Positions 48,172 to 59,740 of a stretch of 64,000 bases of DNA are shown here, one piece after another. A program made the translations under genes and the position numbers. This DNA comes from Tragulus kanchil (Eukaryota > Chordata > Mammalia > Artiodactyla > Tragulidae). Location: positions 199,182,400 to 199,246,399 of the forward strand of contig JAIOJX010000026.1 in the NCBI GenBank assembly GCA_022376925.1, given 5' to 3'. Each line of letters opens with the position of its first letter. Positions within the stretch are counted from its first letter, which is position 1. The notes beneath the pieces were generated by a model that was given only the letters and a program-made list of their open reading frames with translations, made no database searches and was not told where the DNA came from.

Positions 48172-49180
48172 GTTGTTGTTCAGTCACTCAGTCGTGTTTG
48201 ACACTTTATGACCCCAGGGACTGCAGCACTCCACGCTTCTCTGTCTGTCACCATTTCCAGGAGCTTGCTCAAACTCATGTCCATTGAGTTGGTGATGCCA
48301 TCCAACCATCTGAACCTCTGTTGTCCCCTTCTCCTCTGCCTTCAGTCTTTACCAGCATCAGGGTCTTTTCCAATAAGTCCTCTTTTTATATCAGGTAGCA
48401 AAAGTATTGGAGCTTCAGCTTCAGCAACAGTCCTTCCAATGAATATTCAGAATTGATTTTCTTTAGGATTGACTGCTTTGATCTCCTTGCTGTCCAAGGG
48501 GCTCTCAAGAGTATTCTTCACAGTTAAAAAGCATCAATTCTTGGGCACTCAGCTTTTTTCATGGTCCAGTTCTCACATCCATACATGACTACTGGATAAA
48601 CCTTGGCTTTGACTCTGGTGCTTTAGTCGCTAAGTCATGTCCAACTCTTGCCACCCCATGGACCAGTAGCCCACCATGCTCCTCTGTCCATGGAATTCTC
48701 CAGGCAAGAATACCGGAGTAGGTTGCCTTTTTCTTCTCCAGGTGATCTTTCCGACCCAGGAATTGAACCATGGTCTCCTGCATTGCAGGAGATTCTTTAC
48801 CTGCTGAGCTATGAGGGAAGCTATGACAATAGGGACCTTTGTTGGCAAAGTGATGTCTGCTTTTTAATATGCTATCTAGGTTTGTCATAGCTTTTCTTCC
48901 AAGGAGCAAGTGTTTTTTAATTTCATGGCTGTAGTCACCATCCACAGTGATTTTGGAGTCCAAGAAAATAAAGTCTCTCACTGTTTCCATTGTTTCCCCA
49001 TCTATTTGCCATGAAGTGATAGGACTGGATGCCATGATCTTAGTTTTTTGAACGCTGAGTTTTAGGCCAGCTTTTTCACTCTCCTCTTTCACCTTCATTA
49101 AGAGGCTCTTTAGTTCTTCTTCTCTTTCTGCCATAAGAGTGGTGTCATCTGCATATCTGAGAATTTTTAACATCCCTGAA
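48172..49180 (-). mobile_element. BovB LINE 3' half with reverse transcriptase remnant
   Basis: On the minus strand, a reading frame shows the RT catalytic motif YADD (49144-49155), followed by typical BovB text (KTKIMASSPITSWQIDGETM). The element is 5'-truncated just upstream of YADD and interrupted by a Bov-tA at about 48615-48830. The 3' end lies near 48172. It is a dead fragment; the RT domain lacks its N-terminal part. Confidence 0.9.
48615..48830 (-). mobile_element. Bov-tA SINE nested in BovB
   Basis: The SINE interrupts BovB in the same orientation, and BovB sequence resumes at ACCTTTGTTGGCAAAGTGAT. The minus-strand reading frame passes through the SINE by chance. Confidence 0.85.
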
Positions 49181-49205
49181 ATACTAAGTGAGATTGGTGG
49201 AAAGC

Positions 49206-50020
49206 TATGCATTTAGTGGTTGATCTTTAGAAGCAGGAGACAGCTGTGTAAACACAGTGCTGGAGAAGGACTGAGAGATACCTAATTTAAAAGGAGAGGA
49301 AAATGAAATGTGTGCCATGATAGCCTTTGATAAGTTTAAGACCCCTTTTCTTCTCATCAATTGAAATCAAAGATAAATTGGGGAGAAGGAAAGCCCAATT
49401 TTTTAGTCTATATTCAGAAATACTTTTTAAGAGCAGCATGTTCTAAATGTATCTAAAGTGACAAGTTATTTTTGACAATAAAGATACTTCAATGCACTAT
49501 AAACTCTAACAGTCCACCCCTTCATCATTAAGGAGAACTATTGGTCCTCGACAGTTCTTAGAGACAGCAAACTGTGCATGAGAAGAGGTGTTTATTGTCT
49601 CTCAGAGGACAGTAGGAGGTGTTTTTGAACACGTTCTATATTGACTAATGAAAAAATGGAAAGAGTGGAGATTGTGACTTTTCACAGAGCTAAGGAGGGA
49701 GGGTGATCACACCCTGTCTCTTATGTCTGCTTTGATTAGCATAGTAGTATAGAGGCATTTATGTGATGATAGTCATTTGCATGTTAATAACGTGGAAAAA
49801 GATGACCTTGAAAGGTGCTTTAGTAGGTGGTTGACCTATATAGCTGCTCACCATGAACTAACTGCATTGGATAGCTCTGGATGGAATGTGCTGCAAAGTA
49901 CAGCCTCCATGAACCCCCTTTATTTCTAGCCCCTGAATTCCAGCCCTATTTACTAGGTCACTCAGTCACTCAGTAGACCTTCAGGCAGGTTCATATGATG
50001 CTGATGAGTTAGACTCATCT
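49206..50020. other. Intron sequence without recognised features
   Basis: No gene or named repeat is seen. Confidence 0.5.
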
Positions 50021-52240
50021 AATGGAAGCTCACATCCTGTTGGATGAGACTGGTAAATAAATGACAGATGGTGATTGCAAACTAGACTTTGTGCTGTGGG
50101 TGGCAGAAGATGTAATAGGAGGTCATTTTTGAGCTCAACTTTTTGGAAGATGAGTGAGCATTGTATAGGTGCTGAAGAAGATCATCTAGCTATGGGCATG
50201 GAAATGGTCCTGAGATATGAAAGTCTAGATTGACACTAGGCAGCCAGGCAGCATGGAGTAATTGCATCCTCACTGGTCACCTTAACAGAAATATCCTATT
50301 GGGGTCCCAATAGTTATTAAGTCATAATGTTTTTACAAATATTCAACCAGATTATATAATTTCTTTATCATTCCACTTTTATTTCTTAACTAAGATCAGT
50401 AATTTGCCTGTAACTATATAAGAAAGATACTGAAGAAGCTCCCTTCCATTAGCCTGATTTTTCCTTCTTAATTATAAAATATATGTATATATACCTATTA
50501 GTATGCAGGTTTTGAACCCTGGGTCGGGAAGATCCCCTGGAAGAGGAAATGACACTGAACTGTCTATTTAAAACTGTTTTAAAGTATTCTATACCTTTCC
50601 CTTGAAAAGTAGTTCTCTAGTTTTTTTCACAGTTTCTACAAAATGTCTGCCTCAGCTTTTTTTTCATGTATAATTTTATTTATTTTTTGGCTGTGCTGGG
50701 TCTTCATTTGCCGCACAGGCTTTTCTCTAGTTGTGGCAAGTTGATGCTGCTCTCTAGCTGCTCTCAGGCTTCTCATTGCAGTGGCCTCTCTCACTGGGGA
50801 GCATAGAACCTGGTTTAGTAGTTGTGGCTCACAGGCTTAGTTTTTCCAGGGCATGTGGGATCTTCCTGGACTGGGGATTGAACCTGTGTCTCTTGCATCG
50901 GCAAGCAGATTGTTTATCACTGAGCCACCAGGGAAGCCCCCACCTCAGTTTTTAACTTTCTTAAGTTTGCCTTCAGTTTTAGATTCTTAATATCAAAGAT
51001 TTTTTAAACTGTACTATTCCAGGCGTTAAGTTCTTGAGGTTAATTTCATTGTCTTTCTAACACAAACAAAACAAAACACCAGAAACACTCATTGTCTTAA
51101 TGACGCATGTATCTTTAATATATTTTCTCAATGGAAGCTCACATCCTGTTGGATGAGACTGGTAAATAAATGACAGATGGTGATTGCAAACTAGACTTTG
51201 TGCTGTGGGTGGCAGAAGATGTAATAGGAGGTCATTTTTGAGCTCAACTTTTTGGAAGATGAGTGAGCATTGTATAGGTGCTGAAGAAGATCATCTAGCT
51301 ATGGGCATGGAAATGGTCCTGAGATATGAAAGTCTAGATTGACACTAGGCAGCCAGGCAGCATGGAGTAATTGCATCCTCACTGGTCACCTTAACAGAAA
51401 TATCCTATTGGGGTCCCAATAGTTATTAAGTCATAATGTTTTTACAAATATTCAACCAGATTATATAATTTCTTTATCATTCCACTTTTATTTCTTAACT
51501 AAGATCAGTAATTTGCCTGTAACTATATAAGAAAGATACTGAAGAAGCTCCCTTCCATTAGCCTGATTTTTCCTTCTTAATTATAAAATATATGTATATA
51601 TACCTATTAGTATGCAGGTTTTGAACCCTGGGTCGGGAAGATCCCCTGGAAGAGGAAATGACACTGAACTGTCTATTTAAAACTGTTTTAAAGTATTCTA
51701 TACCTTTCCCTTGAAAAGTAGTTCTCTAGTTTTTTTCACAGTTTCTACAAAATGTCTGCCTCAGCTTTTTTTTCATGTATAATTTTATTTATTTTTTGGC
51801 TGTGCTGGGTCTTCATTTGCCGCACAGGCTTTTCTCTAGTTGTGGCAAGTTGATGCTGCTCTCTAGCTGCTCTCAGGCTTCTCATTGCAGTGGCCTCTCT
51901 CACTGGGGAGCATAGAACCTGGTTTAGTAGTTGTGGCTCACAGGCTTAGTTTTTCCAGGGCATGTGGGATCTTCCTGGACTGGGGATTGAACCTGTGTCT
52001 CTTGCATCGGCAAGCAGATTGTTTATCACTGAGCCACCAGGGAAGCCCCCACCTCAGTTTTTAACTTTCTTAAGTTTGCCTTCAGTTTTAGATTCTTAAT
52101 ATCAAAGATTTTTTAAACTGTACTATTCCAAGCATTAAGTTCTGGAGTTTAATTTCATTGTCTTTCTAACACAAACAAAACAAAACACCAGAAACACTCA
52201 TTGTCTTAATGACGTCATGTATCTTTAATATATTTTCTCA
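50021..52240. repeat. Tandem duplication 13 (period about 1109)
   Basis: Bases 50021-51130 recur at 51130-52240, directly abutting. The last 130 bp carry a few substitutions and one insertion. The unit includes a minus-strand CHR SINE. Confidence 0.95.
50668..50940 (-). mobile_element. CHR-2-type SINE
   Basis: GGCTGTGCTGGGTCTTCATT through CACTGAGCCACCAGGGAAGC on the minus strand. The copy is at about 51777-52049. Confidence 0.88.
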
Positions 52241-52605
52241 GATTTTATTTGGCTGATGTCTTTTATTTGCATGTTTTGTAAAGAACTTTTCCTCATTTTT
52301 CAAAGAAAAATTTCTCTTTTTCTTCTGAAGAAATACATATTTGTGCAGACACACATAAGTAGACATATTTGGGATTCTTAGAATAGTTACAAGGTCCTGC
52401 TTTGGATAGGTAGTGGTAAATGTTAAGATTTTTTCAAGGGCCTCCTTTATCTGAACACATTTCAGAAAGAAATATCTTATCAGCCAACATTTTCCTGCCT
52501 GATGCAAAATAGTGGGATATAGACATTTGGGTAAGGGTATAAAAAGGATAACATTGCAAACCCAGTCCCTACCTATGTGTATCCATAGCTTGACACATGG
52601 CTCAA
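52241..52605. other. Intron sequence without recognised features
   Basis: AT-rich; nothing recognised. Confidence 0.5.
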
Positions 52606-52619
52606 GGAGTACTAGTTTA

Positions 52620-52739
52620 TGAATTTCCCTAGTGGTCCAGTGGTTAAGACTCCAAACACTTCCAATGCAAGTGGAACTAACTGACTAATTGGGGAATTAA
52701 GATCCTACAAGCTGAGTAGTAAGGCCACACACACAAAAT
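52620..52739 (+). mobile_element. CHR-type SINE, short
   Basis: ATTTCCCTAGTGGTCCAGTG head. Target duplications GGAGTACTAGTTTA and GGAGTACTGGTTAA at 52606 and 52740. Confidence 0.82.
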
Positions 52740-52989
52740 GGAGTACTGGTTAATTAGAATTTCTAACTTTGGGACAGAAGATGGAAATGTGCTTCTTTAA
52801 GAAACTTCACTTTCTAAAATCTCTAAAGTCGTGGTGGCTGATGTTATTGACCCTTTTGGGCTACCATGTATCTTATAGATCTGAGGGTTTTTTGCGTTTG
52901 TTTGGTATGGCAGTGTTTGCCATGTTGGATCAAGTTTGTTTCATTTTATACTAAAACATACCCTATATCCTATTTATGGATTTACAGTA

Positions 52990-53165
52990 TGGCTGTTGCT
53001 TCAAAGGGTGGCCTCTGTGTACCAGCAGTCTGGGCATCACCTGGGTGCTTGTGAGAAAGGCTGAGTCTCATCCAACCCTCCTCCCACAACTGAATCAGAA
53101 TTGTTTTTTTTTAACAAGATCTAATGATTCATGTACACATTAAATTTGAGATCCCTGATCTGTAC
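52990..53165 (+). mobile_element. MER5A-like hAT (Charlie) MITE
   Basis: GGGCATCACCTGGGTGCTTG, then ACTGAATCAGAATTG, then TTTAACAAGATCTAATGATT follow the MER5A layout. Confidence 0.6.
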
Positions 53166-53690
53166 TCATTTATACTTTGTAGCCTCCCACTTACTCTCCA
53201 TTTTATCATCTTTAATCCCCCAATCTTACAGAAGACACTTGTGATCTATTATTTTAAACGTGCACACCATTTCTCAGCCTTTGTCATACATTTTCAGCAT
53301 GTACCATCTTGATGGCTAATCAGTTCTGTAAGTTCCACTAGGAACTACACTTTGAAAAGTAGTTCTATCTGGTTTCACCTTGGAAAACCCTTTTATTAGT
53401 TGGTTTCTTATACATTCCTTGGTCAAAGTATAGCCAGAGGGCAGGCATGTAAACAGAACTGGGAATCCTATTGTTTGCAGGGGCTAGAGATGTGTGTAAC
53501 CTGGAGGAAAAAAATGTCAGCAACGTGTCAGCGATGCTGATTGTTGTTCTTAAACATCTGAAGTTTTTAAGAAGAATTTGAAGAAAGACTTTTTTTGTAG
53601 TGTAGCTTTAGGAAAGTGGAAGAAGAAACAAAAAGTAGACTTTAAATCAGATTTTGTACTTATATAAAAAAGAATTTTAAAAAAAGAATT
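53166..53690. other. Intron sequence without recognised features
   Basis: Nothing recognised. Confidence 0.5.
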
Positions 53691-53691
53691 T

Positions 53692-53812
53692 GAGGGACAA
53701 TCCTGGTGGTTCCGTGGTTATGACGCCAGCTTCCAATGCAGAGGTCACAAGTTTGATCCTTGGTTGGGGACTAAGTTTCTGCATGTCATTGGGCAGAGAC
53801 TCCCCCCCAAAA
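53692..53812 (+). mobile_element. CHR-type SINE, diverged
   Basis: GGGACAATCCTGGTGGTTCC head and GTTTGATCCTTGGTTGGGGA body; the tail is short and C-rich. Confidence 0.7.
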
Positions 53813-54414
53813 TAATATGAATATTCCAACAACAATGAAGTGTATTTCTTCCAACTACATGTAAAACTACATGTGTGGAGCAAGCTGACCATCCTTTGAG
53901 CACAGAAGGTGTTCAAGCCAGGGCCTCTGGAAATACTAAAGGGTATTAGGGGACAGATGACTGGGTGATTTCTGCAAATTTTTCTCACCTTTATTTTGTA
54001 ACAACAAAAAACGATGCCAAAAAAAAGAACACTATTGTGCAGTCTCCAATTCTTTCTTTTTTTCCTTCCTCAAGCAGTGATTATATGTAGATTTTGTCTT
54101 TCTTTCTTGGGTTATTAGCACTCTATCTGGCTTTCTCTGCAGGGATGGGCCATAGCCTTCTACTAGGATGGTTTTCAGAATACATGCTACTTTCTGTGTT
54201 ATATCTTGTGTTCTTTCTGGGGTGTTCAGTGTTTCCCTGGTCATTTTCTTCCAAGATCATTGGGCCAATATCTTCAGGAAACAGTAGTTGGGAACACTTA
54301 GATCTCTAAATTACAATTACTGTTAAATCAGATAACATTTAAGAGTTAAGATTATCTTGTCCTATGTGTATCATTTTTCACAGAACTAAGAATGAATGAT
54401 ACTTTAGTTTTTCT
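53813..54414. other. Intron sequence without recognised features
   Basis: A plus-strand frame at 54094-54309 is hydrophobic but matches no family I know. I do not call it a gene. Confidence 0.45.
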
Positions 54415-54430
54415 GGCCACTCGAAATTTT

Positions 54431-54758
54431 TTTTTTTTTTTTAAGATTTATTTATTTATTTACTTTGGGCGGGGGTCGGGTTGGGGAGGGAGGGGAGTGG
54501 GCAGGCCACTTCTATTGGTCTTTCATTTCTCTGTTTTCATTCATCTTAGTTCTTTGGCTCCTGTGGGCCTCCCATTGCGGTGGCGTCGCTGCAGAGCACC
54601 GACTCTGGTCTCATGCGCTCCAGAGCTCCAGCTTGGTAATTGGACACATCAGTCCAGCCGCTCTGCGGCACGTGGGATCTTCCCAGGCCAGGGCTCAAAC
54701 CGGCGCCCCTTGCACTGCAAGGCGGTGTCCTTACCCACTGGACCACCAGGGGAAGCCC
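54431..54758 (-). mobile_element. CHR-like SINE, G-rich-tail variant (minus strand)
   Basis: Target duplications GGCCACTCGAAATTTT and GGCCACTCAAAATTTT flank it (54415-54430, 54759-54774). The G-rich tail is at 54467-54505. The right copy of duplication 14 starts inside it (55694-55873). Confidence 0.92.
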
Positions 54759-56760
54759 GGCCACTCAAAATTTTATGTTTTTCCATTTTGATTCCTTTAT
54801 GCTATGTTTTCTTTCTTTCTTTTTTTTTATATACACAGACCTAGGGAAACCTTGTTAATTTTAATGTTAGGCCATAGACATGCTATATTTACTGTGGCCA
54901 ATATTTGTTCTATTGAGCAAGTCTATTGAGCAAACTAGTATCTAGTTTTAGATACTAAATCTGAATTTTATTGGGATACCAGTTGAGCTTTGGTGGAGTT
55001 GTAGAAGATGATACACTTGATGCTTTTTCAAAATTTGTAACATTTCACAATTCTTCTTCCTTCTAAAAAATTTAAAAGAATTTTTTTGAACAAGTAATAT
55101 ATTTACAAAGTTTAAAAGGCACAAAAGTATATACCCTGAAGAGTCACCCTCCTACCATTGTTTCACAGCCACTTAATTATTCTCTCCAGATGCAACTGAC
55201 TATTGATTTCTGTTTCTCCTCTAGACAGATTTGTTAATATATAGGCAAGGAAATGGATATTTTTTTTTTTCAGAAAATGATAGCATACTTTAAATTTCTG
55301 AATCTTGTTTTTTGTTTACTTAACATAATTTGGAGATAAAAATAATTGACATATTAAACATTTAAAGTATTGAAGATCCTCCAAAATGTGTCCAGAACTT
55401 ATTTGTATGTTTCCATTGTTACTACTACCTCCTAGGTTGTAGTAACATCCTTAATCTCATACCTGGATTTAGGCTGTTATCTCCTGGCTTATTTCTCTGC
55501 CTCTTACCTGCCCTGCTTCCAAGCCGTGCTCCCTATAACAGCTAATCCCCTGCAAACCTGAGTCCCATAAGCAGACTTTGCAGAATCAATCGAGGTTTTA
55601 ACGAGAAGTAAACTTTAGAGATCAACCTGGTTTCAACTTATCAACTTTTTGAAATGCAGACTTTGCAGAATCAATCGAATGTTTTTTAGGGCAGGTGGCG
55701 TCGCTGCAGAGCACCGACTCTGGTCTCATGCGCTCCAGAGCTCCAGCTTGGTAATTGGACACATCAGTCCAGCCGCTCTGCGGCACGTGGGATCTTCCCA
55801 GGCCAGGGCTCAAACCGGCGCCCCTTGCACTGCAAGGCGGTGTCCTTACCCACTGGACCACCAGGGGAAGCCCGGCCACTCAAAATTTTATGTTTTTCCA
55901 TTTTGATTCCTTTATGCTATGTTTTCTTTCTTTCTTTTTTTTTATATACACAGACCTAGGGAAACCTTGTTAATTTTAATGTTAGGCCATAGACATGCTA
56001 TATTTACTGTGGCCAATATTTGTTCTATTGAGCAAGTCTATTGAGCAAACTAGTATCTAGTTTTAGATACTAAATCTGAATTTTATTGGGATACCAGTTG
56101 AGCTTTGGTGGAGTTGTAGAAGATGATACACTTGATGCTTTTTCAAAATTTGTAACATTTCACAATTCTTCTTCCTTCTAAAAATTAACAGAATTTTTTT
56201 GAACAAGTAATATATTTACAAAGTTTAAAAGGCACAAAAGTATATACCCTGAAGAGTCACCCTCCTACCATTGTTTCACAGCCACTTAATTATTCTCTCC
56301 AGATGCAACTGACTATTGATTTCTGTTTCTCCTCTAGACAGATTTGTTAATATATAGGCAAGGAAATGGATATTTTTTTTTTTCAGAAAATGATAGCATA
56401 CTTTAAATTTCTGAATCTTGTTTTTTGTTTACTTAACATAATTTGGAGATAAAAATAATTGACATATTAAACATTTAAAGTATTGAAGATCCTCCAAAAT
56501 GTGTCCAGAACTTATTTGTATGTTTCCATTGTTACTACTACCTCCTAGGTTGTAGTAACATCCTTAATCTCATACCTGGATTTAGGCTGTTATCTCCTGG
56601 CTTATTTCTCTGCCTCTTACCTGCCCTGCTTCCAAGCCGTGCTCCCTATAACAGCTAATCCCCTGCAAACCTGAGTCCCATAAGCAGACTTTGCAGAATC
56701 AATCGAGGTTTTAACGAGAAGTAAACTTTAGAGATCAACCTGGTTTCAACTTATCAACTT
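54579..56760. repeat. Tandem duplication 14 (period about 1115)
   Basis: Bases 54579-55647 recur at 55694-56760. The 46 bp spacer repeats GCAGACTTTGCAGAATCAAT from inside the unit and looks like a misread overlap. The left boundary lies inside a SINE. Confidence 0.95.
55060..55335. mobile_element. Possible old L1 3' sequence
   Basis: AACAAGTAATATATTTACAA and ATATAGGCAAGGAAATGGAT recall old L1 3' ends. Assignment is tentative. Copied at about 56175-56450. Confidence 0.35.
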
Positions 56761-58589
56761 GAAATGTGACTAAGAAATCACTGAATCAGATGGACTATCC
56801 TTGAAATAATCTAGATTAAATTATCTGTCTTAAAAAACACACACACACATAATACTTGACTTCATAGAAAATACTGCAAAAAATAATTTTCTTCCCCCAA
56901 ATGTGTGTATGTTGATAAATTACATGATTATAATTATGTTTATCCCCTTTTTAATAATTTGATACAGGAAAAGGGCAAAGTAGTTATTATTCAACTAGTT
57001 TAAAGAAACTTTTCTAGACAAGATATATAACAGATGCAAAAGCTCCAATTAAAACTAAATTGCTCAAAAAATAAAAATATTTAATAACTGCCAAGTGTAT
57101 GCCAGCTGCTGCCCCGTCAGCATTCTGGAGAGGAAAAATTGAGTTCCATCCAACACTGCTTACACTTGTCTTCATTATAAAAGCCAGTTATTTTCTTTAG
57201 TATGCAAATGAGTATTTGTTGTCAGCATTTCTAAGGAGTACAATCATGGGTCCAAATGCTGAAAGAAGCAGTCTGTGCTTTGCTTCTAGGCAAGTTGCAC
57301 GACTGATGGATGAGTGAGCATCTTTAAATCAATTTCCAAATTGGTGGTTTGCAGCCCTGCTGAAAATTAGAATCACCTGATTCTAGAAATTCTGATGCTC
57401 ATACCACACCCCACAGCAAGTAAATCAGGGGCTCTGGAGCAAGTTCTCAGGCTGTTTTTTTTTTGAAGCTCCTAGTTGATTACAATCCCTTAAATGATAG
57501 CATACTTTAAATTTCTGAATCTTGTTTTTTGTTTACTTAACATAATTTGGAGATAAAAATAATTGACATATTAAACATTTAAAGTATTGAAGATCCTCCA
57601 AAATGTGTCCAGAACTTATTTGTATGTTTCCATTGTTACTACTACCTCCTAGGTTGTAGTAACATCCTTAATCTCATACCTGGATTTAGGCTGTTATCTC
57701 CTGGCTTATTTCTCTGCCTCTTACCTGCCCTGCTTCCAAGCCGTGCTCCCTATAACAGCTAATCCCCTGCAAACCTGAGTCCCATAAGCAGACTTTGCAG
57801 AATCAATCGAGGTTTTAACGAGAAGTAAACTTTAGAGATCAACCTGGTTTCAACTTATCAACTTGAAATGTGACTAAGAAATCACTGAATCAGATGGACT
57901 ATCCTTGAAATAATCTAGATTAAATTATCTGTCTTAAAAAACACACACACACATAATACTTGACTTCATAGAAAATACTGCAAAAAATAATTTTCTTCCC
58001 CCAAATGTGTGTATGTTGATAAATTACATGATTATAATTATGTTTATCCCTTTTAATAATTTGATACAGGAAAAGGGCAAAGTAGTTATTATTCAACTAG
58101 TTTAAAGAAACTTTTCTAGACAAGATATATAACAGATGCAAAAGCTCCAATTAAAACTAAATTGCTCAAAAAATAAAAATATTTAATAACTGCCAAGTGT
58201 ATGCCAGCTGCTGCCCCGTCAGCATTCTGGAGAGGAAAAATTGAGTTCCATCCAACACTGCTTACACTTGTCTTCATTATAAAAGCCAGTTATTTTCTTT
58301 AGTATGCAAATGAGTATTTGTTGTCAGCATTTCTAAGGAGTACAATCATGGGTCCAAATGCTGAAAGAAGCAGTCTGTGCTTTGCTTCTAGGCAAGTTGC
58401 ACGACTGATGGATGAGTGAGCATCTTTAAATCAATTTCCAAATTGGTGGTTTGCAGCCCTGCTGAAAATTAGAATCACCTGATTCTAGAAATTCTGATGC
58501 TCATACCACACCCCACAGCAAGTAAATCAGGGGCTCTGGAGCAAGTTCTCAGGCTGTTTTTTTTTTGAAGCTCCTAGTTGATTACAATC
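56388..58589. repeat. Tandem duplication 15 (period about 1104)
   Basis: Bases 56388-57487 recur at 57492-58589 with a 4 bp spacer. It overlaps the right copy of duplication 14, so about 370 bp (55274-55647, 56388-56760, 57492-57863) is present three times. Confidence 0.95.
57345..57487 (+). mobile_element. MER5A-like hAT MITE
   Basis: TTGGTGGTTTGCAGCCCTGC, AAAATTAGAATCACCTGATT and TGAAGCTCCTAGTTGATTAC follow the MER5A pattern. The full copy ends at about 58605 (from 58447). Confidence 0.7.
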
Positions 58590-58605
58590 TGCAGCCAAGA
58601 CTGTG

Positions 58606-58841
58606 AGTCGTATTTAAATGATGAGGCCTTGTGGCTCTCCCACGTCTGACCAGGACTCCCGCGGGTGGGGTGGGTGAGCGCTGTGCAGGGTGGGGATGCC
58701 AGTGCACCCTGGGGCAGGTGGGGGTCTCAGGGACCCGCTCTCTGCTGCTGGAGTGGAGTGGCCAATTCCACACTCTGGTGGCAGGGTGGCAGCTTCCAAC
58801 ACAATCTTAGGATGTGCGGGAGCTCCGTGGCTTCTGCAAAA
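58606..58841. other. GC-richer intron patch
   Basis: G-rich segment around 58665-58790 with no recognised element. Confidence 0.4.
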
Positions 58842-59043
58842 GTGTTAGCTGTTCAGTTGTGCCTGACTCTTCCAGCCCCGTGGACTGCAGCCCGCTAGAT
58901 GCCTCTGTCCATGGGATTTCCCAGGTAAGAATACTGGAGTGGCTGCCATTTCTTCCTCCAGGGGATCTTCCCAACCCAGGGGTGGGACCCTGGTTTCCTG
59001 GATTGTAGGCAGATTCTTCACCATCTGAGCCACCAGGGAAGCC
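58842..59043 (-). mobile_element. Bov-tA SINE
   Basis: Minus strand; GTGGGACCCTGGTTTCCTGG and TGAGCCACCAGGGAAGCCCA at the head side. Confidence 0.88.
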
Positions 59044-59634
59044 CACTTCATAAATCCTACGAAAGGAACCCTCTTTATAAAATCTGAAATCATGAGCACA
59101 GTATTCTGGGGTGGAGGGTGTGGGGTCTATTTTTTAAAATAGATTATTTTCTAGAGCTGTTTTAGATTCATAGCAAGATAGAGCAAGAGGTATTTAGATT
59201 TCCCAGGTACCCCCTGCTCTCACAAACCATAACATATTCTCCCCCAAATCAAAATCCCCCACCAGAGTGGTTCCTTGCTGACCGCTGATGAACCTACACT
59301 GACACATCATCACTTGAAGTGTATTAGAGCTCACTCTCGGTGTTGTACATTCTGTGGCTTTTGAGAAGAACCTAATGACACATATCCTCCATTATAGTAT
59401 CATGCAGAGTAGTTTGAGGGCCTAAAAATCCTCTTGTATGCTGCCTGTTCAGCCCTCTCTCCTCCCTAACTCCTGGCAACCACTGACCCTTTTACTGTCT
59501 CCTTAGTTTTGCCATTTCCAGAATGTCATAAAGTTGGAATCCTATAGTATATATTGCTTTTCAAATAGTCTTTGTGTTACTAGTAATATGCATTTAAGGT
59601 ATTCTTCCATGTCTTTTCATGGCTCAGTAGTGCA

Positions 59635-59693
59635 TTTTTAATGCTGAGTAATACTCCATTACTCACATTATAAAAATTACTCAGCATTAAAAA
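59635..59693. repeat. Perfect 18-bp inverted repeat
   Basis: TTTTTAATGCTGAGTAAT (59635-59652) is the exact reverse complement of ATTACTCAGCATTAAAAA (59676-59693), with a 23 nt loop, inside the L1 remnant. Confidence 0.9.
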
Positions 59694-59740
59694 AATACTC
59701 TTCCATTGTCTGGATGTCCCTAGTTTATTCGTTCATCTAC

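Noticed and set aside
54094..54309. Hydrophobic 71-codon frame as a small membrane protein
   Set aside because: No start context, homology or conservation evidence; AT/T-rich sequence easily yields such frames.
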